Below the pieces are notes generated by a model. The model was not told the DNA's origin. It did no database searches and worked only from the letters and a program-made list of their open reading frames with translations. Source: Paraburkholderia bryophila (GTDB taxonomy: Bacteria > Pseudomonadota > Gammaproteobacteria > Burkholderiales > Burkholderiaceae). From it: 64,000 bases of DNA. Positions 17,032-25,704 of this stretch are shown piece after piece (position 1 is the stretch's first letter; each line of letters opens with the position of its first letter). The stretch is taken from contig NZ_QLTK01000008.1 in NCBI RefSeq assembly GCF_003269035.1, forward strand, positions 172,775 through 236,774, in the 5' to 3' direction. A program made the translations under genes and the position numbers.

Positions 17032-18444
17032 ATGGACCAGCATTTTCAAAGAATGACTGAAGCGTTCTTTGCGGCTATACAGCCGTGGAGTTCCGCCTAC
17101 ACCAACGCTCGGTTGACGTTCATAGCAGTTAGACGCGGAACATATCTCGAAATCATAGGTGCGCGCGTGTACTTGACGTCCGTTTCTCGCGAGCCATTAA
17201 AGGAGTGGTTTCAAGCTGGAGACTTGGAAGCTGGCCAAGTAGCGCTCTCAGGCGGAGTGACCGCCGTCGCGCAAGCGCTCGAACAGATTGCATCCCCCGA
17301 TGGCTTTGATATCCCCGGTCGGGGTCGCCTTTTCCTGCGCCCTGAAGACAATCAAAACGTCAGCATTGGGCCGCCGATTTTGATCCATGCCGAAGGAATC
17401 ACGCAAGGAAACCGCCTGGCGGTTCTGACAATGAACGGGACGAGGTGGCAAACGCTTACACAGCAGCCAGAAACCGATTGGATGCTTAAGGCCGCAGTGC
17501 ATCCCTTCGACTCGCTGAGCGAACTGAGCGTCGAATACGGTCTCGGCGCCGCGCCGAACACGTTCACCACACTAGAGGTCGTGGCGACCGCAGTTGCCGA
17601 GGTGTACCTGCTTTCATCCGTTAACGACGGCAAAGCCGATTTAGGGCTTTGGTTGCCAAACAACCTTGACAAATCACAAGCAAGGCTAGGATATCGCGTG
17701 ATTGACAAAAGCATCGTTGTCAAACGCGGCTCAGTCGAAGGCGATAAGCTTAATTGGCAGGACCGATCAGGCGACGTTGTCGGGCAGTTGTTGCTGGATG
17801 TACCACTTGGTGCCGTAGTTCAGTGCATCGCGTCGTATGCCGGCCACGCCCATCATTTGCGCTGGTTTGCGGACCCCAAAACGTATCAAAACGCTCGGGC
17901 GGCAGTTCTCTCTAGCGTTGACCAAACCGGCAACATGCTCCGGGGCTATTTGATGCCCGAGCTTCCACCGAAAGGCAAGGTAGCCGACGATTTTGAGTCG
18001 GCCGTCGCTTGGATGCTTTGGGCTTTGGGTTTCGCTCCGGTCAGTTTCGGGATGAACGCTAAAACGCGCGACACTTTCGATATTCTGGCCGTCGCCCCGC
18101 GAGGCGATTTCGTTGTGGTTGAATGCACGCTTGGGCTACTGAGGGCGGAGAGTAAATTGTCGAAGCTGAGCGCCCGCGAAGCATCGCTACGCAAGATGTT
18201 AGCGACGTCGGGCCTTCAACACTTGCGCGTCTTGCCGGTCATCGTGACGGCAATGACCAAAGACGAGGTCAAAGCAGATTTGAACGCTGCGGCTGAAACC
18301 GGCGTTCTCGTTTTGACAAGGGAGGATCTGGACCTCATCTTCGGAAGTGGGCAAACTAGATTCGTCAATGCAGATCAACTTTTCGACGGAGCCATGCAAA
18401 GGGTAGCCGACGCCAAGGCGGCCATTGGCTCGCAATCGATCTGA
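17032..18444 (+). CDS. Hypothetical protein with nuclease-like C-terminal domain
   Basis: A 470-residue protein. The first about 310 residues are beta-rich with no recognised domain (RLTFIAVRRGTYLEIIGARV near the start). Residues about 317-435 look like a restriction-endonuclease fold: DDFESAVAWMLWALGF (helix with Glu322), TFDILAVA (Asp350), DFVVVECTLG (Glu364), then alternating strands and helices to EDLDLI. The usual lysine after the last acidic residue is replaced by Thr366, so activity is uncertain. AAGGAGG sits seven bases before the ATG. Lower GC and location beside attR suggest acquired cargo, possibly anti-phage. Confidence 0.6.
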   Translation: MDQHFQRMTEAFFAAIQPWSSAYTNARLTFIAVRRGTYLEIIGARVYLTSVSREPLKEWFQAGDLEAGQVALSGGVTAVAQALEQIASPDGFDIPGRGRLFLRPEDNQNVSIGPPILIHAEGITQGNRLAVLTMNGTRWQTLTQQPETDWMLKAAVHPFDSLSELSVEYGLGAAPNTFTTLEVVATAVAEVYLLSSVNDGKADLGLWLPNNLDKSQARLGYRVIDKSIVVKRGSVEGDKLNWQDRSGDVVGQLLLDVPLGAVVQCIASYAGHAHHLRWFADPKTYQNARAAVLSSVDQTGNMLRGYLMPELPPKGKVADDFESAVAWMLWALGFAPVSFGMNAKTRDTFDILAVAPRGDFVVVECTLGLLRAESKLSKLSAREASLRKMLATSGLQHLRVLPVIVTAMTKDEVKADLNAAAETGVLVLTREDLDLIFGSGQTRFVNADQLFDGAMQRVADAKAAIGSQSI

Positions 18445-18582
18445 GTGGCGGCAGGGGGACGGACTAGATATTCTATTTTTGCGTCGCCGCGGCATCAGTT
18501 GTCCCGACCCGCGTTTGCAATGCCCCTTTCGCATGACCGGATTGATAGGGCTACGCATCGAAACCCATTCGTACGGAAGCCA

Positions 18583-19353
18583 TCACCTATATGCGGCGCG
18601 TAGTTCACGCATGAGTACACCGAAGGTCGCAGAGACCATTCCCTTGGGAAAGGGGATATATACGAGACCGTACAGATTGGAAGGAATGTTTACGCCTTCT
18701 TCATGGAGTAAGCACACGTTGGCGGGGCCGTAACATCCTTGAAAATATCCAATTTCGTGCATCACATTTTCCCTCGCGCGGAGATTTCCTTCCGCGTCTT
18801 GATCGTCGCCGGTCATGACAATTACGGCGAAATCGCAGGTCGCGGCGTGCTCCACTAGCTTTTGAAAGATGGTGCGGCCAAGATTCGCCTCCTGCGCCAG
18901 TTCGGTGGTGCTGTGCTGTAGATCCCTCTCGATGAAGTCCTGTACTTCTCGCCAATCGCTGGCTCTGCCGTGGGAAATAAAAACTCGATGGTCCTTTGGG
19001 GCGTCGCTCGCCGGCGAAGAAAGCTCGCTATGAGCCCGAATCTCAAATATTTGCTCAATCGAGCGGGCCAGTCCGGACAGTTGATTGCGGCTGTAAAAGT
19101 TTTTTCCATCTTGCATCGGCACCGCAGGTTCGGAATAGACCGGCAGGAAATCGCCGTAAAGGTGAGGCAATTGCTGCCGCAGTATTTCGACCTGTCGGTG
19201 CGCGGACTCAAAGTACTCTCGCACGTATCCCGGCGCGAATGCTTGCTGGGCACGGGGTGCCCTCTCCGTACCTTTGGTTTCATCTAACTGTTGGCGGGCG
19301 GCTTTTACAACCCCAGCCAGCTTTGCGAATGCAGTTGCAACCGTGTCCACCAT
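18583..19353 (-). CDS. TIR-like nucleotide-binding protein (PF10137 / CAP12-type)
   Basis: A 256-residue protein. The C-terminal half (about 122-256) matches the TIR-like domain of PF10137: HRVFISHGRASDWREV, AVIVMTGDDQDAEG, then RENVMHEIGYFQG with the presumed catalytic Glu200, and SNLYGLVYIPF. These domains cleave NAD+ or act as effectors in CBASS and Pycsar defence. The N-terminal half is helical with no recognised ligand-sensing domain, and no cyclase gene is adjacent. The ATG at 19353 has a GGGGGCAG ribosome site; the longer frame upstream runs through the duplicated tRNA segment and is not coding. Confidence 0.82.
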   Translation of the reverse strand: MVDTVATAFAKLAGVVKAARQQLDETKGTERAPRAQQAFAPGYVREYFESAHRQVEILRQQLPHLYGDFLPVYSEPAVPMQDGKNFYSRNQLSGLARSIEQIFEIRAHSELSSPASDAPKDHRVFISHGRASDWREVQDFIERDLQHSTTELAQEANLGRTIFQKLVEHAATCDFAVIVMTGDDQDAEGNLRARENVMHEIGYFQGCYGPANVCLLHEEGVNIPSNLYGLVYIPFPKGMVSATFGVLMRELRAAYR

Positions 19354-19571
19354 TCTGCCCCCGGAATTTTTAAGTCTGCGATCACCATGCCCGCTGCCGA
19401 TTCTCGCACAAGGTGACAGTGTCTCCGGGGGCAGATTCTGCGAGCTAGTACAGTGAAAGTACAGTTTGGACAGGCTAGGATGGCCTTGAATGAGCTTGTT
19501 TAGCCTTGGTTTTGCACTTTGCGAGTTGCGTAAGGCATTGTTTTTTAAAGGGGTGTGGCGCGCTGGTAAAA

Positions 19572-19617
19572 CTCCGAAGGCAGGGGTTGCTGGTTCGATC
19601 CCAGCCGGGCGCACCAA
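19572..19617 (+). repeat. Right attachment site (attR), partial tRNA-Arg duplicate
   Basis: Identical to 5432-5477. The upstream half of the tRNA is absent here, so this is a duplicated 3' fragment rather than a gene and marks the right end of island 1. Confidence 0.93.
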
Positions 19618-19791
19618 AAGTTCCTTTAAATACAATAACTTATTTGGCGCCCTATTTTCTGTATTTGAGTCGTACGGAAACTGTACGGAAATTCTGACCG
19701 CTCCGGAACAGTGTTTCTGTGCTGCCCGTCGTGTTCGCGAGCTCATCCAAGGCCCTTTCGTACTTGGAAAAGGAGCAGCGACAGACGCGTC

Positions 19792-20301
19792 CTACTCGAC
19801 TGGGTCAGCATTGTCGATGGTGTCTTGGGTGATCGTCTGGACTGTCTGAGAGACGAACTCGATAAGCCGGTCGCTGTATCGCGGATCTGAGCCAACAAGT
19901 GCCGGATCAACGAGCATGGGCACAAGCTTATGCAGGAGCTTGGTGAGCTTGTCGATATGTTTCGTTATCGACGTTCTGTCGGCGACGATAAGCTCGTTCA
20001 GGGCTTCGCCATCTTCTTGCCAACAGTGCAATGTCCGGATTTTCTGAATTGCGACATCGATCCTATTGCTGCGGATTCCGGCGCGCACGATTCCGTCGGC
20101 GATCTCCAGTGCGCGCTGCATACTCACTGACTGTTTGCCCTGACGGTATTGCATCAGGATCTCAGCGCTCAGTTGCCGACCGCTGTTTTCTTTGAGCGAT
20201 AGGAGATGCGCCAGAGATTGCCAGTCCCCCTTAGCTTGTTGCTTGTGCAGTTTATACGCATGATCAAGTAGCTGCCCCAGTAGAAGTTTGTGATTCTCCA
20301 C
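19792..20301 (-). CDS. Hypothetical protein
   Basis: A 169-residue protein translated from a GTG at 20301 preceded by AAGGAG. It is largely helical (KLLLGQLLDHAYKLHKQQAK; KHIDKLTKLLHKLVPML). The region NSGRQLSAEILMQYRQGKQS to ALEIADGIVRAG could be a divergent helix-turn-helix, but I do not recognise a family. It is the first gene right of attR and has no obvious partner. Confidence 0.55.
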   Translation of the reverse strand: MENHKLLLGQLLDHAYKLHKQQAKGDWQSLAHLLSLKENSGRQLSAEILMQYRQGKQSVSMQRALEIADGIVRAGIRSNRIDVAIQKIRTLHCWQEDGEALNELIVADRTSITKHIDKLTKLLHKLVPMLVDPALVGSDPRYSDRLIEFVSQTVQTITQDTIDNADPVE

Positions 20302-20445
20302 AACCCGTCTCCTTCTTTGTCGTCAGCTGTATAGCTCACATGGCGAAATCATTTAGTTTCTTCATGCAGATGTTCGCAGCTTAATGGGATCTTGGTAAGC
20401 GGGTCGACGTCGCCCAACCGTCGACAGTGAAGTGACGGAAGACAG

Positions 20446-21795
20446 GTGGGAGCTCGTAACCGGCGGCGGACCCGCGTAACATGGCAAAAAATTCCGAAGA
20501 AAGGATCCGTTTTGCCAGCCTTGCCACGCAACATCTTGGGGGCCGAGACCGCCGCAAAGGCAGCCAGCTCTGCTCCGCTTCGTCCTTTCGCATACACTCG
20601 CCGATCGTCGGGAACAAAGGATTTGTCTCTCAAAGAGGAAGTCCTGGAAGAGACCGGCTATTGGGCGAAGCCGAGCGGCGTGAGTAGCAAGCCGCCACGA
20701 TGGATCGTCCACATTGACGCGACACGCGAGGTTCCTGTCGCCCGGCTTGCGCAAGATTCGTCGGGCATGACGCCTCCCGCTGCGATGACCCCCGGCTACA
20801 TTAATAACGGCTCAGGCAAGTGCGCGCTCGCGGCGTTCCGGCTGATGCCGGCGGTCAAGCTGGGACCGGCCAGCTATAAGTTTCCGGACGAATGGGAGTG
20901 GATTGTGCAGTTCGCATTTGCCAGGGCGTTGCCGGTCGGCACGTCGGGCGATGTCCTGACCGATTTCAACGTCCAGGACAGCACCTTGTCCTACAAGGGC
21001 CGCGAGACGCCGAAGACGGCCTATCCCATCGCGCACATCAGTCTGATCAAGACAATGGCCGAGCCCGAGCCAATTCAGCTTGCTTCGGGCGAACTCTTCA
21101 GCTACGAAGACGCGACGGCCACGCTGGCGGCCTGGCTGAGCGACGGAAACGCGAACTTCGGCGTTTATTCGGCGGACAGCCAGGAGGACATGGAGCGGCT
21201 GCAATACGATCTAGGGTCTGTCTTCGAGGCCGAGGCAGACGCCGAAATCGAGCCAGCACAGAATTTGGAGGTGTTGCCGGCCCCTGACCTCTTCGGCGTT
21301 CCGCCGGTCGTTTATAAGCTGATCAACGCCGCCTTGGCCGCTGGTAAGCGCCATTTCGTCTTTCATGGGCCGCCTGGGACTGGCAAGACCACGCTTGCAG
21401 AATATGTGGCGGAGCAGATCGCGGGCGATGATTTGTCGGAGGGCGAGGCGCCTTACACGCTGTTGACGGCGTCGTCGTCATGGAGTTCGCAAGACCTCGT
21501 CGGAGGGTATCAGCCGCTTGGCCCGGGCAAGATGGGATTTGTGCCGGGCGCCATGCTGCGGGATTTCCACAAGCCGATCATCATCGACGAGCTCAATCGC
21601 TGTCCGATCGACAAAGTGATCGGGCCGTTGTTTTCCGTTCTGAGCGGACAATCGACCTCCCTGCCGTATCGAGTGAAGGTCGAAGACGCGACAAGCGAAA
21701 ACTATCGCATCCTGCCAAAGCCGAACCCTTCCAAGGCAGAACACGAGTTCGCCCCCGGTCCCGCATGGGCGATGCTGTGCACGCTCAATCAGGTC
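20446..21795 (+). pseudogene. McrB-like AAA+ GTPase/ATPase, C-terminally truncated
   Basis: About 450 residues of a McrB-type protein. Walker A FHGPPGTGKTT lies at 306-316, Walker B IIIDELNR at 378-385 and the sensor region WAMLCTLNQV at 441-450. Real McrB proteins continue with an arginine-finger helical part that is absent: after NQV the frame enters sequence belonging, in another frame, to an HNH endonuclease gene. The 5' end is also uncertain, since the first about 50 residues look non-coding. McrB is the NTPase motor of modification-dependent restriction; without its C-terminus and McrC this copy should be inactive. Confidence 0.72.
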
Positions 21796-21796
21796 G

Positions 21797-22690
21797 GGCA
21801 CGCATCCATTCCTGATCAGGGCAGCCCGCGCGGACAGCAGAAGCTTCGACTTCCGAGTCTATATCTGGAATTGCACGCACGGCGGGGCAAATCGTGCGGA
21901 TGACGAGTTTCGGATTCAGTTCACGAGCGTGCCCCACGGGCACGAGGGGACGCCAACACTGCTTCTCGGATGGCATGACGAACTAGAAGTGTTCGCCGCC
22001 TGGGACATCTCGGCCCACGATGGGCAGAGTTCGGCTTCGCCATCCGCGCAGATTCGGGAGCGAACCTTGGAAGCGGCCGCAGGTGGTGCGTTTGCGACCC
22101 AGGCTAAGGAAAATGAAATCGTTGTGGCCTTTCGTCCCTTCCTGCTGGTCGACTACGCGCAGTCGACCAGCAGCTTGCATCAAACGGGGCGCGCGCATCG
22201 CGACATGAGCCTCTTAAATGACCTGGACTCGCTGGATGATGAGCAAATCGCTGCTGTGGCCAACCGTCCGAGGCAAATGGTGATTCGAAGGATCGCTAGG
22301 AGATATCGCGCGGCGAATTTTAGCCGCAAGGTCCTCGAGGCTTATGGCCATCGGTGCGCGTTTTGCCGTGTCCAGCTCGGCCTGCTAGATGCGGCTCATA
22401 TCGTGCCGGTGTCGGCGTCTGGCAGCACCGATGAAGTTACAAACGGCGTGGCTCTTTGCAAGCTTCATCATTTCGCCTACGACTCCAATCTGGTCGCTTT
22501 TGACCGCCGATACAGAATCCGTGTCAGCGAGTCGCGCGTGGGAGAGTTGGCAGAAGCCGAGTTGGATGGAGGCATCAGGGGTTTTCGAGATGCCCTTGCG
22601 CCAACGCTCGTCCTTCCCGCCAACGTGCGCTATCACCCCAACCCGGCTTACGTGCAAACGGCCCTTCGCGTTAGAGGATGGCGGCCATGA
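21797..22690 (+). pseudogene. HNH endonuclease, N-terminally truncated
   Basis: The C-terminal part carries an HNH motif: HRCAFCRVQLGLLDAAHIVP, then GVALCKLHHFAYDSNL. In the same frame upstream of the first usable start (GTG 21929), translation gives FDFRVYIWNCTHGG, characteristic of the N-terminal domain of this restriction-like family, so coding sequence begins at the junction with the McrB fragment near 21796. The original start is lost. A shorter product from 21929 (253 residues, HNH intact) could still be made. Homologues are thought to be modification-dependent endonucleases. Confidence 0.72.
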
Positions 22691-22756
22691 TGACGAGGCG
22701 GGGAGATGAAGACGGGTTCGCGAAAACAACAGCGGTCGGAACAAATGCAATCACGT

Positions 22757-23107
22757 TCACGAAAGACGACGCGCGGTTAGGAGGTTTAACGCCTCTCTTA
22801 GCAAGGCCACGCCCGCGTTGATGTCCGATGCCGAGCCGTCGATCCGTCCAGTCATTGATAGATAGGCAAAGTGGACGGCCGGCGAATGCCGCGCCAACGC
22901 CACTAGGTGCGGGCCGCTTGGGCCGCGCACGCCCCCTAGCCAGTTTTGTACCGTCCTCTCGCTCGCGCCCGTCCATCGAGCGAGCTTCTTGATCGAGTTT
23001 CTCGATCCGCCCATTTCTTCTTTGAGCGCCATGGCGATCGCCATGGGATATTCCGCGCCGATTTTTTCCCTTTCTTCGCGCAAATTCTTGCGTGTTGTCG
23101 GCAACAT
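22757..23107 (-). CDS. Helix-turn-helix protein divergent to the recombinase module
   Basis: A 116-residue protein with a helix-turn-helix at about 34-60 (NSIKKLARWTGASERTVQNW). The rest is short helices (GPHLVALARHSPAVHFAYLS). The frame extends to 23251, but the ATG at 23107 follows TTGGAGG at the right spacing. It is transcribed away from the serine recombinase gene 122 bp upstream and may regulate that module; this is inferred from position only. Confidence 0.72.
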   Translation of the reverse strand: MLPTTRKNLREEREKIGAEYPMAIAMALKEEMGGSRNSIKKLARWTGASERTVQNWLGGVRGPSGPHLVALARHSPAVHFAYLSMTGRIDGSASDINAGVALLREALNLLTARRLS

Positions 23108-23228
23108 TTTTCGCGCCTCCAAAACTATATTCCCTGAACGCAAGCGAAAGAGCGGGCTCGCGTGTCGCCTCCGCGCGGAGGCCTGCGGCGACACGCGGCT
23201 GCCCCCTCGCGGCTCGAAGGGAGGCAGG

Positions 23229-24797
23229 GTGGAACGGACAACTCGCAACAAACATCCGCAAGGCGCGGCTGGCCGAGGCCGCGCGGCGGCTTACGTTCGA
23301 ATGTCGACGGAGCACCAACAATACTCGACCGAAAACCAAAAGGACGTCATCTTGGCGTTCGCGGAAAGTCGCGATCTGGACGTAGTGCGTGTCTACGCGG
23401 ATGAAGGGAAAAGTGGGCTGCGGCTCGACGGGCGCGACTCTTTGAAGGCCTTGCTAAGAGATGTGGAGTCAGGCGGGGCCGACTTTTCCGTAATTTTGGT
23501 CTATGACGTTAGCCGATGGGGTCGTTTTCAAGACCCAGACGAAAGCGCAAGCTATGAAATCCGTTGCAAGCACGCGGGTGTGAGAGTGCTGTACTGCGCC
23601 GAGCAGTTCGAGAACGACGGAAGCCCCGTGTCAAGCATCATCAAGAGCGTTAAGCGAACAATGGCTGGCGAATATAGCCGCGAGCTCAGCGTGAAAGTGC
23701 ACGCCGGCCAATGCCGCCACATCCGGAACGGTTTTCGGCAGGGTGGCCCGGCGGGCTTCGGCCTCCGCCGCGTACGGGTCGAGCCGAACGGGCAGAGGCA
23801 CGAGCTCAGACGTGGCGAGCACAAGGCGATCCAAACCGATCGCGTCATTCTTGTCCCGGGGCCGTCCGACGAGGTAGCTGCTGTACGCGACATCTACCGA
23901 TGGTTCGTCGAGGAGGGGCGCTCCGAGGCCGAGATCGCCGCTGCGCTGAACGAAGCTGGCGTGCGCACCGATCGCGGCGTCGCGTGGACTCGGGGAACGG
24001 TCCACCAGATCCTCACAAACGACAAGTACGTCGGCGATAACGTCTGGAATCGGGTGTCGTTTAAGCTCAAACAAGAGCGCGTCCGTAATCCGCCGGCGTC
24101 ATGGGTTCGCGCGGACGACGCATTCGAGCCGATCGTCGATCGGATCATCTTCGAGGCCGCCCGCCAAATCATCCTCGCGCGCTCCTACCGGCTCACCGAC
24201 GCGGATATGCTGGAAGCTCTGCGAAAGCTGCTGCTTCGAAACGGCTACCTCTCCGGCATCATCATCGACGAGTCGCCCGGCTGCCCGTCCAGCAGCGCCT
24301 ACGCGAGCCGCTTCGGCAGCTTGCTTCGCACCTACGACCTGATCGGCTACGCGCCCGCGCGCGATTACAGGTACGTCGAGCTTAACCGCCGCCTGCGGGA
24401 GCAGCATCCCGAGGTCGTATCGGCCGCTGAGCGGGCAATGCTTGACGCGGGCGCGCGCGTCGAGAAGGACATCGCGTCCGGTTTGCTGTGGGTCAATGAA
24501 GAGTTCAGGGTGTCGCTGGCCTTGTCGCGCTGCCGGCCGACCAATGCGGGCTCGAACCGCTGGATCATCCGCTTCGACACCGCGTTGCGCCCGGACATTA
24601 CCGTCGCCGTTCGCATGGAGCTAGACGCGCAATCGATCCGCGACTACTTCCTTTTGCCGGCCATCGATGTTTCGACGGACGTCGTCCGCCTGGGTGACCA
24701 CAACGATTTCGGCTTTGAGGGCTATCGCTACGACGACCTGGAAATGCTCTGCCACCTAGCTCGCCGGGTTCCGCTGAAAGGAGTCAGCTATGAATGA
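23229..24797 (+). CDS. Large serine recombinase
   Basis: A 522-residue site-specific recombinase started from GTG 23229, which has GGGAGGC upstream. The resolvase domain shows AAYVRMSTEHQQYS with nucleophile Ser26, VRVYADEGKSG, then YDVSRWGR and YCAEQFEND. A recombinase domain follows (GFGLRRVRVEP to VHQILTNDKYVGDNVW). The region after about 300 has little of the usual zinc ribbon and ends in a domain I do not recognise. The stop overlaps the next ParB-like gene by eight bases, so the three genes form one operon. Confidence 0.88.
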   Translation: MERTTRNKHPQGAAGRGRAAAYVRMSTEHQQYSTENQKDVILAFAESRDLDVVRVYADEGKSGLRLDGRDSLKALLRDVESGGADFSVILVYDVSRWGRFQDPDESASYEIRCKHAGVRVLYCAEQFENDGSPVSSIIKSVKRTMAGEYSRELSVKVHAGQCRHIRNGFRQGGPAGFGLRRVRVEPNGQRHELRRGEHKAIQTDRVILVPGPSDEVAAVRDIYRWFVEEGRSEAEIAAALNEAGVRTDRGVAWTRGTVHQILTNDKYVGDNVWNRVSFKLKQERVRNPPASWVRADDAFEPIVDRIIFEAARQIILARSYRLTDADMLEALRKLLLRNGYLSGIIIDESPGCPSSSAYASRFGSLLRTYDLIGYAPARDYRYVELNRRLREQHPEVVSAAERAMLDAGARVEKDIASGLLWVNEEFRVSLALSRCRPTNAGSNRWIIRFDTALRPDITVAVRMELDAQSIRDYFLLPAIDVSTDVVRLGDHNDFGFEGYRYDDLEMLCHLARRVPLKGVSYE

Positions 24798-25704
24798 CCG
24801 CGTCGACAGAATTGTGTCTGCGCTTTCGCGCAGCGACGAGATCGCGCAAATTCCGGTCGCGCAGCTCAGAGTGCTGAATCCACGGACGCGCAATCCGTAT
24901 TTTTTCTCCCAGCTTGTCGAGAACATTGCGTCGGTTGGCCTCAAGCGGCCTATAACGGTGGCCCATGGCGGCCGCGACGCCGATGGCGAGTGGTACGAAG
25001 TGCTGTGCGGGCAGGGCCGCCTCGAAGCGCTCAAAGCGCTTGGCGAGAGCATGATTCCCTGCTCGATCGTGGAGGCCAGCGAAATCGACCGCTACCTCAT
25101 CACGCTCACGGAGAACATCGCGCGGCGACGTCATTCCACCGCCGAACTGTTGGGCGGCTTGCAAGTCCTTCGCGCCAAAGGCTACTCGACGGCCGAGATT
25201 TCCCGCAAAACGAACCTCGACGACGCTTACGTCAACGGCATCCTGCAATTGTTGGAAAAAGGCGAGCAGCGACTCATGCAGGCTGTCGAAAAGCGCGTCA
25301 TGCCCCTCTGGCTTGCCGTTGAGGTAGCTCGCTCGCCGACGGAAGAGGTCCAGGCGGCGATGGTCGCCGCCTACGAGTCTAAGACACTCACGGGTGACCA
25401 ATTGTTGCGCGTGCGCCGAATCCTGAGCAAGCGCGAGGCGGCGGGCAAAAAGATGGGAGGTCGTCCAGTTCAGCGCGAGAAGCCCACGCCGCAGAAGTTG
25501 CTGCGAACCTACAGGAACGAGGTTCGTCGCCAAAAAATGATTGTGCAGAACGCCAACCTCCAAGAGCAGCGCCTTCTGCTTATTACTTCAGTCCTTCGTC
25601 GCTTTCTCGCCGACGAGCATTTCAGAACGCTTTTGCGGGCAGAAGGCGTCAAGGATATCCCCGAGGCGGTTGCCTCCCGCATTCCGCCGGAGCTTATGCC
25701 ATGA
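24790..25704 (+). CDS. ParB/RepB-like protein A
   Basis: A 304-residue protein with a ParB N-terminal nuclease-like domain (about 18-110): QLRVLNPRTRNPYFFSQLVE, CGQGRLEALKAL, LITLTENIARRRHS. A helix-turn-helix follows (YSTAEISRKTNLDDAYVNGI). These match the RepB-type partition proteins of plasmids. No ParA ATPase is nearby, so ordinary plasmid partition is unlikely. Overlapping gene ends with the recombinase before it and ParB-like protein B after it suggest a functional unit with the recombinase. Confidence 0.85.
   Translation: MNDRVDRIVSALSRSDEIAQIPVAQLRVLNPRTRNPYFFSQLVENIASVGLKRPITVAHGGRDADGEWYEVLCGQGRLEALKALGESMIPCSIVEASEIDRYLITLTENIARRRHSTAELLGGLQVLRAKGYSTAEISRKTNLDDAYVNGILQLLEKGEQRLMQAVEKRVMPLWLAVEVARSPTEEVQAAMVAAYESKTLTGDQLLRVRRILSKREAAGKKMGGRPVQREKPTPQKLLRTYRNEVRRQKMIVQNANLQEQRLLLITSVLRRFLADEHFRTLLRAEGVKDIPEAVASRIPPELMP

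Larger units (their letters stand above)
5432..19617. mobile_element. P4-like satellite / integrative island in tRNA-Arg
   Basis: About 14.2 kb lie between two identical 46-bp copies of the tRNA-Arg 3' segment. An integrase sits immediately inside the left copy. The backbone is a leftward run: integrase, helix-turn-helix protein, DUF3164 protein, two hypothetical proteins, primase-helicase, short coupled ORF, C4-type antisense RNA locus and AlpA. Beyond AlpA come an iteron array and two zinc-finger Ogr/Delta-like genes, as in P4-like satellites. No capsid, terminase or tail genes are present. Cargo consists of the ars operon and two possible defence genes near the right end. The satellite label is inferred from gene content. 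Confidence 0.85.

Noticed and set aside
19354..19746. N-terminal extension of the TIR-like protein through attR
   Set aside because: The segment is a translation of the duplicated tRNA end (the familiar AGIEPATPA artefact); the ribosome site at 19353 marks the real start.
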